Shown here piece after piece: positions 1 to 8,798 of a stretch of 52,943 nucleotides of DNA. Numbering within the stretch: position 1 is the stretch's first letter; each line of letters begins with the position of its first letter. Under the pieces are notes generated by a model. It saw only the letters and a program-made list of their open reading frames with translations, was not told the DNA's origin and searched no databases. Source of the stretch: Myxococcales bacterium. Its GTDB lineage: Bacteria; Myxococcota_A; UBA9160; SMWR01. Both the position numbers and the translations under genes were made by a program. Location: positions 1-52,943 of the forward strand of contig JAOUNA010000002.1 in assembly GCA_029881215.1 (NCBI GenBank), written 5' to 3'.

Positions 1-1
1 T

Positions 2-1105
2 GCCGCGGGGCGGGAATGCCCGATTTTCACGGACGGGGCGCTCGCGACGGTCTACCGCGTGTCCGGCGGTGTACCGCGGCTGATCAATCTCCTCTGCGAG
101 CGGGCCCTGCTGGCGGCGTACGCGGATAACGCCCGTCAGGTGAATCGCGCGCTGGTGCGCGTGGTCGCGAAGGAGGTCTGGCCGCCGCGGCGCCCCCGGA
201 CGCGCCGCGCGCTGCGGCGCGCGAGCTGGGCGGCGCTGGCCGTCGTGATCACGGCGCTCGGTTTCGCCGCCGGGCTGCATCTGGGCACGACGACCGAGAC
301 CGGCGAGGCGCGGGCGAGCGCGGGGCGCGGGGCGACGCCGCCGGCCGTCGCGAGCGCCCCGCCGCGCGTTTCGGCGCCCCCGTCTCCCGCGATGCCGCCG
401 ACGACCGCGGAGCCCAGCGCGACGACGGACGACACGTCCGCTGCGGGCGACAGACGCGTGCTCGACGATCTCCTGCCGCTGAATACGAGCGATCGCGCGA
501 ACGCGGCCGCGCTGACGGCTGCGCTCGACGCCTGGCGAATGCCCGCCGCGCAGGTCGCGCCATTCGAGGTGGACGCGCTGCCGGATGCACTCGCAGCACA
601 CGATCTCCGCATGCTGCGCGTTCCGGAAAGCGACTTCGACGCGCTGCAACGCCTGGATCTTCCGGCCATCGTGTGGCTGAGCGCCGCGGCGAGCGAACCG
701 CGCGCAGTCCTGGTTCGCCGCATCGAGCGGGACACGGCGTTTCTGCGCGGCGTGCTGCCGGGCGAGACGGTGCGCATCCACCTGGACGAGCTTCTCGAGC
801 GTTGGACCGGAGACGCGATCGTGCCGTGGCGCGACTACGCCGGGCTGCCGGATCTCGTCGCCTTCGGCGATTCCGGACCCCACGTCACCTGGCTGCAGGA
901 GGTGCTCACCCGCACTGGATACTTCGTCGGGCTGCCGCGTGGCGGCTTCGACGAAGGGACGCGCATGGCCGTGCGCGCCTTCCAGCTCGCCAGTGAGATC
1001 CCGGCGGACGGACAGGTGGGTCCGCTGACCAAGATCCGCATCTATCAGACGCTCGGAGAGCACGCCGCACCTGCCCTGCTCGCGGATTCCGATCCGTCGG
1101 GCTGA
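2..1105 (+). CDS. ExeA/GspA-like AAA ATPase C-terminal part with Pro/Ala linker and C-terminal peptidoglycan-binding domain (5'-truncated by window)
   Basis: Frame is open from base 2 (FTDGALATVYRVSGGVPRLINLLCERALLAAYA = end of ExeA-type ATPase), then a low-complexity linker, then a PGBD-like segment (DSGPHVTWLQEVLTRTGYFVGLPRGGFDEGTRMAVRAFQLASEIPADGQVGPLT). Confidence 0.8.
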   Translation, partial: AAGRECPIFTDGALATVYRVSGGVPRLINLLCERALLAAYADNARQVNRALVRVVAKEVWPPRRPRTRRALRRASWAALAVVITALGFAAGLHLGTTTETGEARASAGRGATPPAVASAPPRVSAPPSPAMPPTTAEPSATTDDTSAAGDRRVLDDLLPLNTSDRANAAALTAALDAWRMPAAQVAPFEVDALPDALAAHDLRMLRVPESDFDALQRLDLPAIVWLSAAASEPRAVLVRRIERDTAFLRGVLPGETVRIHLDELLERWTGDAIVPWRDYAGLPDLVAFGDSGPHVTWLQEVLTRTGYFVGLPRGGFDEGTRMAVRAFQLASEIPADGQVGPLTKIRIYQTLGEHAAPALLADSDPSG

Positions 1106-1181
1106 CGCGGGCCGGTGCGCAGCGTCCGCCGCGCGCCGCGACAGGGCCGTCCGGCAGCCGGGACCCTATAGTGAGACTGCC

Positions 1182-2168
1182 ATGAAGCTTCCGCTGTACA
1201 AGATTCTGCGCGGCCTGCTTCCGTGGATCATCTCTGGCTGCCTGCTCGCGTATGTGTTCGGCTGGGCAACCGATTGGCAACGCCTGCGGCAGGCCACGGA
1301 GCAGGCGAATCTCCCGCTCTTCGTTCTGTTCGTGACGGCGGATCGCCTGGCCTTCTTCGTGATCTGGACGTGGCTCTGGGCCGCAGCCCTGCGGCGCCTG
1401 GTGGCCAACGTGCCGCTGCGCTCCGTCTTCGCCATTCGAGGCGGCTCGGAGCTGGCGCGCGTGGTCAGCAGCCCGGTCTCCGACGCAGCCTTCTTCCTGG
1501 GCCTGGTCCAGCTCGCCGGCGGGCGCATCGAGGCCGTCGCGGCCGCGGCACTCGTCCCGGCGATCGCACACTTCGCCGTCATGCTGGTCCAGATGACGAT
1601 CGCCGCGCCCTTTCTCGAGGGTGGCGTCGCCGCGAATCCAGGCCTGGCGAGCGCGCTCGCCGTCCTGTGGACGCTCTTGATCGCGTGCGCGATCGCCGTG
1701 TGGCTGTTCCGGACCGAGCGGCTGAAGTTTCGCGCGGCCGCTCGCGTCGCAGCTTGGATCGATCGCTTCCCGCCGCGCGAGCTGGCGATCTTCTTCTGGG
1801 GCTTCGCGGCGTTGGCACTGTTCGACGTGCAGATCCAGTGGCTCGCATCGCACGCCTTCGGCGTCCCGATCGACTGGACGGCCCTCGCAGCGCGCATCCC
1901 GATCGTCTATCTGCTCTTTACGATCCCGACCCTGGGCAATTTCGGCACACGCGAGCTGGCGTGGGCCGGCTTGTTCGCCGAGTTCGGCGCGCGCGACGCC
2001 CTCATCGCCTACGCCTTTGCCGTGAATGCCCTGTTCATGGTGCTGAACCTGGCGATCGGCATCGTCTTCCTGCCGCGCGCGGTGGAATTGATTGCCGCGC
2101 TGCGCCGGGCACGGCGCGAGGGTGAGCGCGTTCCGCGGCCACTCCTGCACGACCCCACCGATCATTGA
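1182..2168 (+). CDS. Polytopic membrane protein, flippase-like / lysylphosphatidylglycerol synthase TM-region-like
   Basis: Complete ORF, multiple hydrophobic helices, LPIVYLLFTIPTLGNFGTRELAWAGLF-type C-terminal segment. Confidence 0.55.
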   Translation: MKLPLYKILRGLLPWIISGCLLAYVFGWATDWQRLRQATEQANLPLFVLFVTADRLAFFVIWTWLWAAALRRLVANVPLRSVFAIRGGSELARVVSSPVSDAAFFLGLVQLAGGRIEAVAAAALVPAIAHFAVMLVQMTIAAPFLEGGVAANPGLASALAVLWTLLIACAIAVWLFRTERLKFRAAARVAAWIDRFPPRELAIFFWGFAALALFDVQIQWLASHAFGVPIDWTALAARIPIVYLLFTIPTLGNFGTRELAWAGLFAEFGARDALIAYAFAVNALFMVLNLAIGIVFLPRAVELIAALRRARREGERVPRPLLHDPTDH

Positions 2169-2194
2169 GTGCAGCGCGGCGCACAGCGCGCCGG

Positions 2195-2210
2195 GCCGGC
2201 TGGGGCCGGC
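2195..2210. terminator. Short GC hairpin downstream of the flippase-like gene (possible terminator)
   Basis: GCCGGC-TGGG-GCCGGC perfect 6-bp stem, no U tract. Confidence 0.25.
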
Positions 2211-2309
2211 AGGTGACCGCGCGGGGAAGCCGATGTAGGATCACGGGTCGGGCGGCGAGGCAGAAGTTGGGGGCGCGGGTGCCGAGCCCGACGAATCGCG
2301 AGAGCAAGC

Positions 2310-2507
2310 ATGGCCAGAAAGAGCAGAACGGCGGTTCTCAAGCGCCAGCGAGAGGCGCGAAAGGCGGAGAAGGCGGCCGCCAAGCGAGAGAAGCGCGAGC
2401 TGCGCGAATCGGACGCTTCGGGCGAGACGCAGGTGGCGACGGAAGAAGACCTGGCCGGCTACGGGTTCCCGATCGAAGAAGACGAGCCCAAGCGCAGAGG
2501 CTCCTGA
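2310..2507 (+). CDS. Small highly charged protein (65 aa)
   Basis: ATG start in intergenic space on same strand as neighbours; Lys/Arg/Glu-rich helical N-term (MARKSRTAVLKRQREARKAEKAAAKREKREL) and acidic C-term. Confidence 0.6.
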   Translation: MARKSRTAVLKRQREARKAEKAAAKREKRELRESDASGETQVATEEDLAGYGFPIEEDEPKRRGS

Positions 2508-2604
2508 GTCCCCCTGCGGCGCAACGCTGCCCGAGAGCCGCGCGCTCCGCCGCTCCGCGCCGCACGACCGCACGCCCCTCGATCGAACACAGGGTGGAGT
2601 TGAA

Positions 2605-3369
2605 TTGGCCGAAGAACCGCTGATCGCCGTCTTCGTGGACTACGAGAACCTCGCCATCGGCGTGCGCCGCATGCGCAAGGGCAAGTTCAAGATCGACCTG
2701 GTCTTGCGACGCCTGCTCGAGAAGGGGCGCATCGTCTACAAACGCGCGTATTGCGATTGGAGCAACTACCGCGATGCAGTCCGCGAGTTCCACGCGCAGG
2801 GCATCGAGCTGATCGACATCCCGCAGTCGAAGGCGAGCGGAAAGAACAGCGCCGACATCCACATGGTCGTCGACGCAATCGATCTCTCCTATCAGAAGGA
2901 GCACATCGACACCTTCGCCCTGATCTCGGGGGACAGCGATTTCTCGCCGCTGGCGAGCAAGCTCAAGGAGAACGACAAGCGCGTGCTCGGCTGCGGTGTG
3001 AAGACATCCACCTCCGATCTGCTGATCGGGAGCTGCGATGAGTTCATCTACTACGACGACCTCATGCGCGAGAGCGCGGCGAAGCCGCGCCCGTCGGCCA
3101 AGTTGAAGGCGGAGCCGGAGGAGCAGAAGCGTCAGGACGCCGCGGAGAAGGTCGTCGAGATCGTGCGCTCGCTCGAACGCGACTACGACACGGTCTGGGG
3201 CTCGATGGTCAAGCAGGCGATTCGACGCGTCTACCCGGGATTCAACGAGGTCTATTACGGCCACGACTCCTTCGCCGACCTGCTGTCGAGCGTGGAGAAG
3301 GACGGACACATCGAGCTGGAATTCGACGAGCGCCGCGGCAACTACGTCGTGCGCACGCGGCGCCGCTGA
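2605..3369 (+). CDS. NYN domain protein (LabA-like PIN fold) with C-terminal OST-HTH/LOTUS domain
   Basis: VFVDYENLAIG...SADIHMVVDAIDLSYQ...FALISGDSDFSPLASKLKENDKRVLGCG, C-terminal SMVKQAIRRVYPGFNEVYYGHDSFADLLSSVEKDGHIELE; TTG start. Confidence 0.88.
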   Translation: MAEEPLIAVFVDYENLAIGVRRMRKGKFKIDLVLRRLLEKGRIVYKRAYCDWSNYRDAVREFHAQGIELIDIPQSKASGKNSADIHMVVDAIDLSYQKEHIDTFALISGDSDFSPLASKLKENDKRVLGCGVKTSTSDLLIGSCDEFIYYDDLMRESAAKPRPSAKLKAEPEEQKRQDAAEKVVEIVRSLERDYDTVWGSMVKQAIRRVYPGFNEVYYGHDSFADLLSSVEKDGHIELEFDERRGNYVVRTRRR

Positions 3370-3385
3370 GGGGTCCGAGGCCGCT

Positions 3386-4534
3386 TCAGCCGAGCCCGAG
3401 CCTGCGCGCGATGATGATCTTCATGATCTCGTTCGACCCGGCGTAGATCGGCTGCACGGCCGCGTCCGCGTAATCGCCGGCGATCGGGGTCTCGGACATG
3501 AAGCCGTAGCCGCCGTGCAGCTGCAGGCATTCTCCGGTGAGTCGCTTCTGCAGATCGGTCGTCCAGTACTTCGCCATGCTGACCTCGGCGACGATCTCGT
3601 CGCCGCGCACGTGCGCGGCGAGCAGCTTGTCGACGAATGCCTGACCGATCTCGACCTCCGACGCGAGCTCGGCAAGCACGAATTGGGTGTTCTGGAAGGC
3701 CGCGATGGGCCTGCCGAAGGCCCGGCGCTCCACGACGTACGCGATCGTGTCCTCGAGCGCGCGCCGCGACGACGCGACGGAGCCCACCGCGATGCAGAGT
3801 CGCTCCTGCTGCAGCTGCGCCATGAGCATCGCGAATCCGCCCCCCTCCGCACCGAGCAGGTTCTCCGCCGGCACGCGACAGTCGCGGAAGAAGAGCTCGC
3901 TCGTATCCTGTCCCTTGAGTCCGAGCTTCTCGAGATTGCGGCCGCGCTCGAAGCCCGGCGTGTCGGCGTCGACGAGGAAGAGGCTCATGCCGGCGTGGGG
4001 AGGATCGGCCGCGGGATCCGTCTTGGCCACGACGATGACGAGATCGCAGATCTGACCGTTCGAGATGAAGGTCTTGGAGCCGTTCAGCACATAGTGATCG
4101 CCGTCGCGCACCGCGCGCGTCTGGATTCCGGCAAGATCGGAGCCCGCTGCGGGCTCGGTCATGGCGATGGCGAGCAGGATCTCCCCCGCGATCGCGCCCG
4201 GGAGGTAGCGCGCCTGCTGCGCGGGGCTGCCGTAGGCCACCAGATAGGGCATGCAGATGTCCGCGTGCAGGGACACCATGAGCGCGTGCGCCCGGATGCG
4301 GGCCAGCTCCTCGATGACGATTGCGTCGAAGAGGAAATCCCCTCCCGCGCCCCCGTATGCCTCCGGCGCGCTGGCGCCCAGATAGCCGGCCGCACCGAGT
4401 CGGCGCCAGCTGTCGCGATCGGTGCAGCCCGCCCGGTTCCACTCCGCCACCCGGGGTGCAACCTCGGCCTCGGCGAAGCGGCGGAACTCGTTCCGGAAGA
4501 GCTCGTGCTCCTCTGCGAAGACGTCTCGCCGCAT
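3386..4534 (-). CDS. Acyl-CoA dehydrogenase
   Basis: ACAD motifs: AMTEPAAGSDLAGIQTRAVRDGDHYVLNGSKTFISNG, ECLQLHGGYGFMSETPIAGDYADAAVQPIYAGSNEIMKIIIARRLGL; ATG at 4534 (ORF extends further upstream spuriously). Confidence 0.95.
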   Translation of the reverse strand: MRRDVFAEEHELFRNEFRRFAEAEVAPRVAEWNRAGCTDRDSWRRLGAAGYLGASAPEAYGGAGGDFLFDAIVIEELARIRAHALMVSLHADICMPYLVAYGSPAQQARYLPGAIAGEILLAIAMTEPAAGSDLAGIQTRAVRDGDHYVLNGSKTFISNGQICDLVIVVAKTDPAADPPHAGMSLFLVDADTPGFERGRNLEKLGLKGQDTSELFFRDCRVPAENLLGAEGGGFAMLMAQLQQERLCIAVGSVASSRRALEDTIAYVVERRAFGRPIAAFQNTQFVLAELASEVEIGQAFVDKLLAAHVRGDEIVAEVSMAKYWTTDLQKRLTGECLQLHGGYGFMSETPIAGDYADAAVQPIYAGSNEIMKIIIARRLGLG

Positions 4535-4583
4535 TCCCTCGATTCTCCTCTCGGGCGCCGCGCCCCCGATTCGATCCGCCGCG

Positions 4584-6899
4584 CTAGAGATGCCTCCAGA
4601 TGCGAATGCCGAGGAAGCTCGCGGCCACAGCAAAGATGAGCGTCGGCCCCCATCCGCCCACGGCGGGCGGCACCGTTCCGCCGTAGCCCAGGGATACACC
4701 CACGGCGGTCACCATGATGTAGGCCACGCCCAGGATTCCGCTCACCAGCAGGGTCTGGGCCGGACCCGGGAAGGGCGGGCCGCCCACTGCGAAGAACAGC
4801 ACGCAAACCGGGAGCACCAGACACGCCAACGCGTCGGCGAGCTTGACGTGAAAATCGACGCGCAAGGCGGTGGCATCGTAGCCGGCGGCTTCCACCTCGG
4901 CGATCTCCTCGGCGAGCTGCCCGACGCTCAGGTGCATGGTGTCCAGGTCCGCCGGCAGCGCCTCTCCGAGATTGGCGTAGGGAAGCGCGGCCACCTCCTG
5001 CGCGCGCCCCTCGCGGATCTCGACGCGGTGCGGCTCCCAGAGGCGCCAGATGCCGCGGCCGACGTGGCGCGCCGCGCGCGCATCCGAGCGGCTGATCGGA
5101 AGGCCGTTCTCCCCGATCTCGTAGATCGTGAGATTCCGCGCGTCGCCGTAATCGGGATCGAAGCGCGCGGCTTCGAGAACGCGATTTCCCGAGCGGCGCC
5201 ACACTTCCATCTTCGCCTGCTCCGAAAATCTCTGGTAGAAGTCCGCCTTGATCTCGGTCTGCTTGAGCTCGTCGGCCAACGCGTTCGCGCGCGGCACGAC
5301 CACGTTGCGCAGCACGAAATAGGCGGGCGCGACCAGCATGCTGAGCACCAGGACGGGCAGCAGCGCCCGGGGCGCGGAGATGCCGCAGGCGCGCATTCCG
5401 ATCAGCTCGCCCTCGACCGCCAGCAGACTCACCAGCAGCGCCGTGCCGACCAGCAGTGCCATGGGAACGACGCGCGATGCGAGCAGCGGAAGTCGCGCCG
5501 CATAGAAGCGCGCCACCTGGCCGCCCGATGCGTGGAAGCGCGCGAACCAGTCGAGGCGCTCCATCACGTCGATCAGCAGATACGCCACGAGCAGAACGCC
5601 GAACGCGAGGGCAACCAGCTGCAGCGCCCGCTCGGTGATGTAGATCGTGAGCGCGTAGGGCCGCGGCCTGCCGGCGGCGTGCGCGCTGAACAAGGTGAGG
5701 CGCCGCGTGGGCAGTTGGGGTCGGTCGAAGGCGAGACCGAGCACCTCGGCACGGCGCGCGCGCAGCAGCAGCAGGCCCGCCAGCAGCGCCAGCACTCCGT
5801 TGGGGAGCCAGACACCCGCGGCTACACCGACGACCTCGGCCTGAATCAGTCCTTCCCCGAACTGGACGAGCACGAAGTAGGCGAGCGTCGTCACGATCCC
5901 GAGCACGCTGCCACCGGCGCGAGAGAAGTGGCGGCGCATCAGGAACAGCGGCACCGCCAGAAGACCGAAGAGCAGGGTCGCGGCGGGCGTGGAGAATCGG
6001 CGCTGCAGCTCGATCGCGGCGCGCGGCAGCGGTTCCGCCTCGCTGGGAACGAAGGCTTCGGCGGCAGCGGCGAGCTCCTCGAGCGTGAGGCTCTGCAGCT
6101 GTTTTTCGGCGCTGCGCGCGATGGGCTGGTCGCCCGCGGGCAGCGCGGTCGTCATCGACTCGAAGCGCAGCAGGTGCGCACCCTCGCGCGGCGAGAGCAG
6201 CAAGGCGCCGTTCTCGAGCGTGATCTCCACGCCGCCATCCGGCGTGCCGATCACGAGACCGCTGCGCGCGAAGATCGTCTCGGCGATTCCGGGAGACCAG
6301 ACCAGCACCCCGCGCAGGTCGTCTCCCCGGGCCGAGACTTCGCGCGCCTCGATCTGCCAGTCCCCGAAACGACTGACGGCAGCGGGCCGGAAGTTCACCA
6401 GCGGCTTCTGACGCCCGATGCTCTCCAGGGTCGCATCGAGCGTGCGGCTCGCGAAGGGCGCGCCCCACAGCGACAGCGCCAGGGAGACCAGACCGAGCGT
6501 CGCAGCCAGACTCGCGATGGGCCCGATGAGCCGGGGCGCAGACACACCGGAGGCCTCGAGCGCCAGGATCTCGCGATCGGCACCGAGTCGACCGAGCGCC
6601 ACCATCGCACCGATCAGCACCGCGAACGGGTAGATCTCCGCGGCAACCGGCAAGGCCTCGTAGAAGGCGACGAGCGCGACCTGGCCGGCGGCGATGCCCC
6701 GATTCAGGATCAGCTGCGAGAACACCACGAGATCGCGCGTGAGGACGATCAACGTGAGGCCGACGAGCCCGAACAGGAACGGACCCAGCGCTTCGCGCGC
6801 CACATACCAGTAGAGGGTGGGCCCGGGGTGACGTCGCCACGGAAGCGAGCGACCGGCGAGCGCGTATTCACCGGACGGCGACAACGCGAGGCGATCCAT
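4584..6899 (-). CDS. LptF-LptG single-chain fusion permease (YjgP/YjgQ family x2)
   Basis: 771 aa with two consecutive LptF/G-type permease units: N-half YWYVAREALGPFLFGLVGLTLIVLTRDLVVFSQLIL...EILALEASGVSAPRL; C-half TIYITERALQLVALAFGVLLVAYLLIDVMERLDWF...ELIGMRACGISAPRALLPVL...NVVVPRAN. Confidence 0.85.
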   Translation of the reverse strand: MDRLALSPSGEYALAGRSLPWRRHPGPTLYWYVAREALGPFLFGLVGLTLIVLTRDLVVFSQLILNRGIAAGQVALVAFYEALPVAAEIYPFAVLIGAMVALGRLGADREILALEASGVSAPRLIGPIASLAATLGLVSLALSLWGAPFASRTLDATLESIGRQKPLVNFRPAAVSRFGDWQIEAREVSARGDDLRGVLVWSPGIAETIFARSGLVIGTPDGGVEITLENGALLLSPREGAHLLRFESMTTALPAGDQPIARSAEKQLQSLTLEELAAAAEAFVPSEAEPLPRAAIELQRRFSTPAATLLFGLLAVPLFLMRRHFSRAGGSVLGIVTTLAYFVLVQFGEGLIQAEVVGVAAGVWLPNGVLALLAGLLLLRARRAEVLGLAFDRPQLPTRRLTLFSAHAAGRPRPYALTIYITERALQLVALAFGVLLVAYLLIDVMERLDWFARFHASGGQVARFYAARLPLLASRVVPMALLVGTALLVSLLAVEGELIGMRACGISAPRALLPVLVLSMLVAPAYFVLRNVVVPRANALADELKQTEIKADFYQRFSEQAKMEVWRRSGNRVLEAARFDPDYGDARNLTIYEIGENGLPISRSDARAARHVGRGIWRLWEPHRVEIREGRAQEVAALPYANLGEALPADLDTMHLSVGQLAEEIAEVEAAGYDATALRVDFHVKLADALACLVLPVCVLFFAVGGPPFPGPAQTLLVSGILGVAYIMVTAVGVSLGYGGTVPPAVGGWGPTLIFAVAASFLGIRIWRHL

Positions 6900-7100
6900 G
6901 TTCCTCCCCGTGGGGCCGGCGATGTCGCGCCGGAGTCCGATGGGTCGGTTGACAAGGAGGCGGGACCCGCGCAGTCTTGCCGCTTCCCCCTCATGACGAC
7001 GGAATGAATCCTAGAGCGCCGGTGCGCCTCCAAGCAACGGCACCGCGCTCGCGCCGGCCGCACCCTCCACGCGCCGCGACCGAATTCATCGGGATACCTC

Positions 7101-7841
7101 ATGAAAGCCATCATCCTGAGCGCGGGCCAGGGTCGCCGCCTGCTTCCGATGACCGCCGAGCGGCCGAAGTGCCTGCTGCCGGTGGACGGCGATCAGTCGA
7201 TGCTGTCGATGCAGCTCGGTGCGCTCGCGCGCTGCGGCATCGAGCGCGCGAGCGTCGTCGTGGGCTTCGGAGCCGCCGCCGTCGAGGCGCAGCTGGCGGA
7301 GCGCCCGGTCCCCGGCCTGGCGGTGGAGACGCTCTTCAATCCCTTCTTCGCCTCCAGCGACAACCTCGTCAGCTGCTGGCTCGCCCGGAGCCTGATGCAC
7401 GACGACTTCCTGCTGCTCAACGGCGACACGCTCTTCGAAGACGCCGTGCTCGAGCGCCTGCTCGAGGCGCCGCCCGCACCGATCGCGGTGACGATCGATC
7501 GCAAGACGGCGTACGACGACGACGACATGAAGGTCGGCCTGGATGCAAACGGGCGCCTGCTCGCCATCGGAAAGGATCTGCCCGCGCCCACGGTGGGAGC
7601 GGAGTCGATCGGGCTCATCGCGTTCCGGGAGTCGGGAGCCAAGATCTTCGCGGACGAACTCGGTCGCGTGATCCGCGCGCCGGCGGCCCTGCGCCGCTGG
7701 TATCTCTCCGTCGTAAACGAGCTCGCGCAGCACAATGCCGTGGAGACCGTCTGCATTCAGGGTCTCTGGTGGTGCGAAATCGACTCCCCGGATGATCTGG
7801 CTCGCGCGCGAGCCGATTGTGAGGCGCGAAGCCGCGCGTAA
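7101..7841 (+). CDS. NTP (sugar/phosphocholine) nucleotidyltransferase, LicC-like
   Basis: MKAIILSAGQGRRLLPMTAERPKCLLPVDG signature; NGDTLFED; ESIGLIAF; WCEIDSPDDL. Confidence 0.85.
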   Translation: MKAIILSAGQGRRLLPMTAERPKCLLPVDGDQSMLSMQLGALARCGIERASVVVGFGAAAVEAQLAERPVPGLAVETLFNPFFASSDNLVSCWLARSLMHDDFLLLNGDTLFEDAVLERLLEAPPAPIAVTIDRKTAYDDDDMKVGLDANGRLLAIGKDLPAPTVGAESIGLIAFRESGAKIFADELGRVIRAPAALRRWYLSVVNELAQHNAVETVCIQGLWWCEIDSPDDLARARADCEARSRA

Positions 7842-7981
7842 CATCGCCCCCCCGGGCCCACACCGGGGCTCCCGGGAGGCACTCCGAGGCTGAACGGCTC
7901 GGTTTCGGTGCGCCGGGAGTAGTCAACCGCCCCGGTTCTCGCTATTCACCCCCCGAGGACGGGTGGGAGGCCCAGAATCCC

Positions 7982-8797
7982 ATGCAGATCCGCGACATCC
8001 CGCTTGGACACGGCGCGCCCCTCGTCCTGATCTCCGGGCTGAACGTGCTCGAGTCGCTCGAAGGTGCTCTCGCCTGCGCCGCGTCGGTTCAGGCGATTGC
8101 CGAGCGCCATGGCCTGCCCGCAATCTTCAAGGCGTCCTTCGACAAGGCGAACCGATCGAGCCACAGCAGCTTCCGGGGACCCGGTCTCGACGAAGGCCTG
8201 CGCATGCTCCAGCGGGTCAAGGCCGAGACGGGTCTGCCCATCACCACCGACGTACACGAGCCGGGCCAGGCGAAGATCGTCGCCGAGGTGGCGGATCTCC
8301 TGCAGATCCCGTCCTTCCTCTCGCGACAGACCGATCTGGTCGCCGCCTGCGCGGGGACGGGGCGCCCCCTCAACGTCAAGAAGGGCCAGTTCATGGCACC
8401 GGCGGACGTCGCGCTCGTGGTGGAGAAGGCGGAGCGCTACGGCGCGGGTGGCACGATGGTCACGGAGCGCGGCACGAGCTTCGGCTACAACGACCTCGTC
8501 GTCGACATGCGCAGCCTGGTGACCATGCGGGAGTACGCGCCGGTGTGTCTGGACGCAACGCACGCCGTGCAGAATCCGGGCGGGGGCGTGCGGTCCAGCA
8601 GCGGGGATCGCCGCTTCGTGTCGCCGCTCGCGCGGGCGGGCGTCGCGGTGGGCATCGACGCCCTCTTCGTCGAAACGCACGCCGATCCGGACGCGGCGCC
8701 GTGCGACAGCGCGTGTCAGATCCGCATCGAGGACCTGGACCGCTTGCTCGCCGAGGTCTGCGCGATCCGCGCGGCGGTCGCAGACGCCCGGCCCTGA
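7982..8797 (+). CDS. kdsA: 3-deoxy-8-phosphooctulonate synthase (KDO8P synthase)
   Basis: FKASFDKANRSSHSSFRGPGLDEGL, TTDVHEPGQA, DLLQIPSFLSRQTDL, NVKKGQFMAP, DATHAVQNPGG: diagnostic KdsA motifs. Confidence 0.97.
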   Translation: MQIRDIPLGHGAPLVLISGLNVLESLEGALACAASVQAIAERHGLPAIFKASFDKANRSSHSSFRGPGLDEGLRMLQRVKAETGLPITTDVHEPGQAKIVAEVADLLQIPSFLSRQTDLVAACAGTGRPLNVKKGQFMAPADVALVVEKAERYGAGGTMVTERGTSFGYNDLVVDMRSLVTMREYAPVCLDATHAVQNPGGGVRSSSGDRRFVSPLARAGVAVGIDALFVETHADPDAAPCDSACQIRIEDLDRLLAEVCAIRAAVADARP

Positions 8798-8798
8798 C

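Noticed and set aside
4159-6840. 893-aa minus-strand ORF and its 861-aa plus-strand counterpart (4422..7007)
   Set aside because: Alternative frames over LptFG/acyl-CoA dehydrogenase; Arg/Ala-rich without motifs.
7842-7981. CCCGGG-rich stretch before kdsA as a structured RNA or riboswitch
   Set aside because: No match to a riboswitch consensus I recognise; only weak GC hairpins can be drawn.
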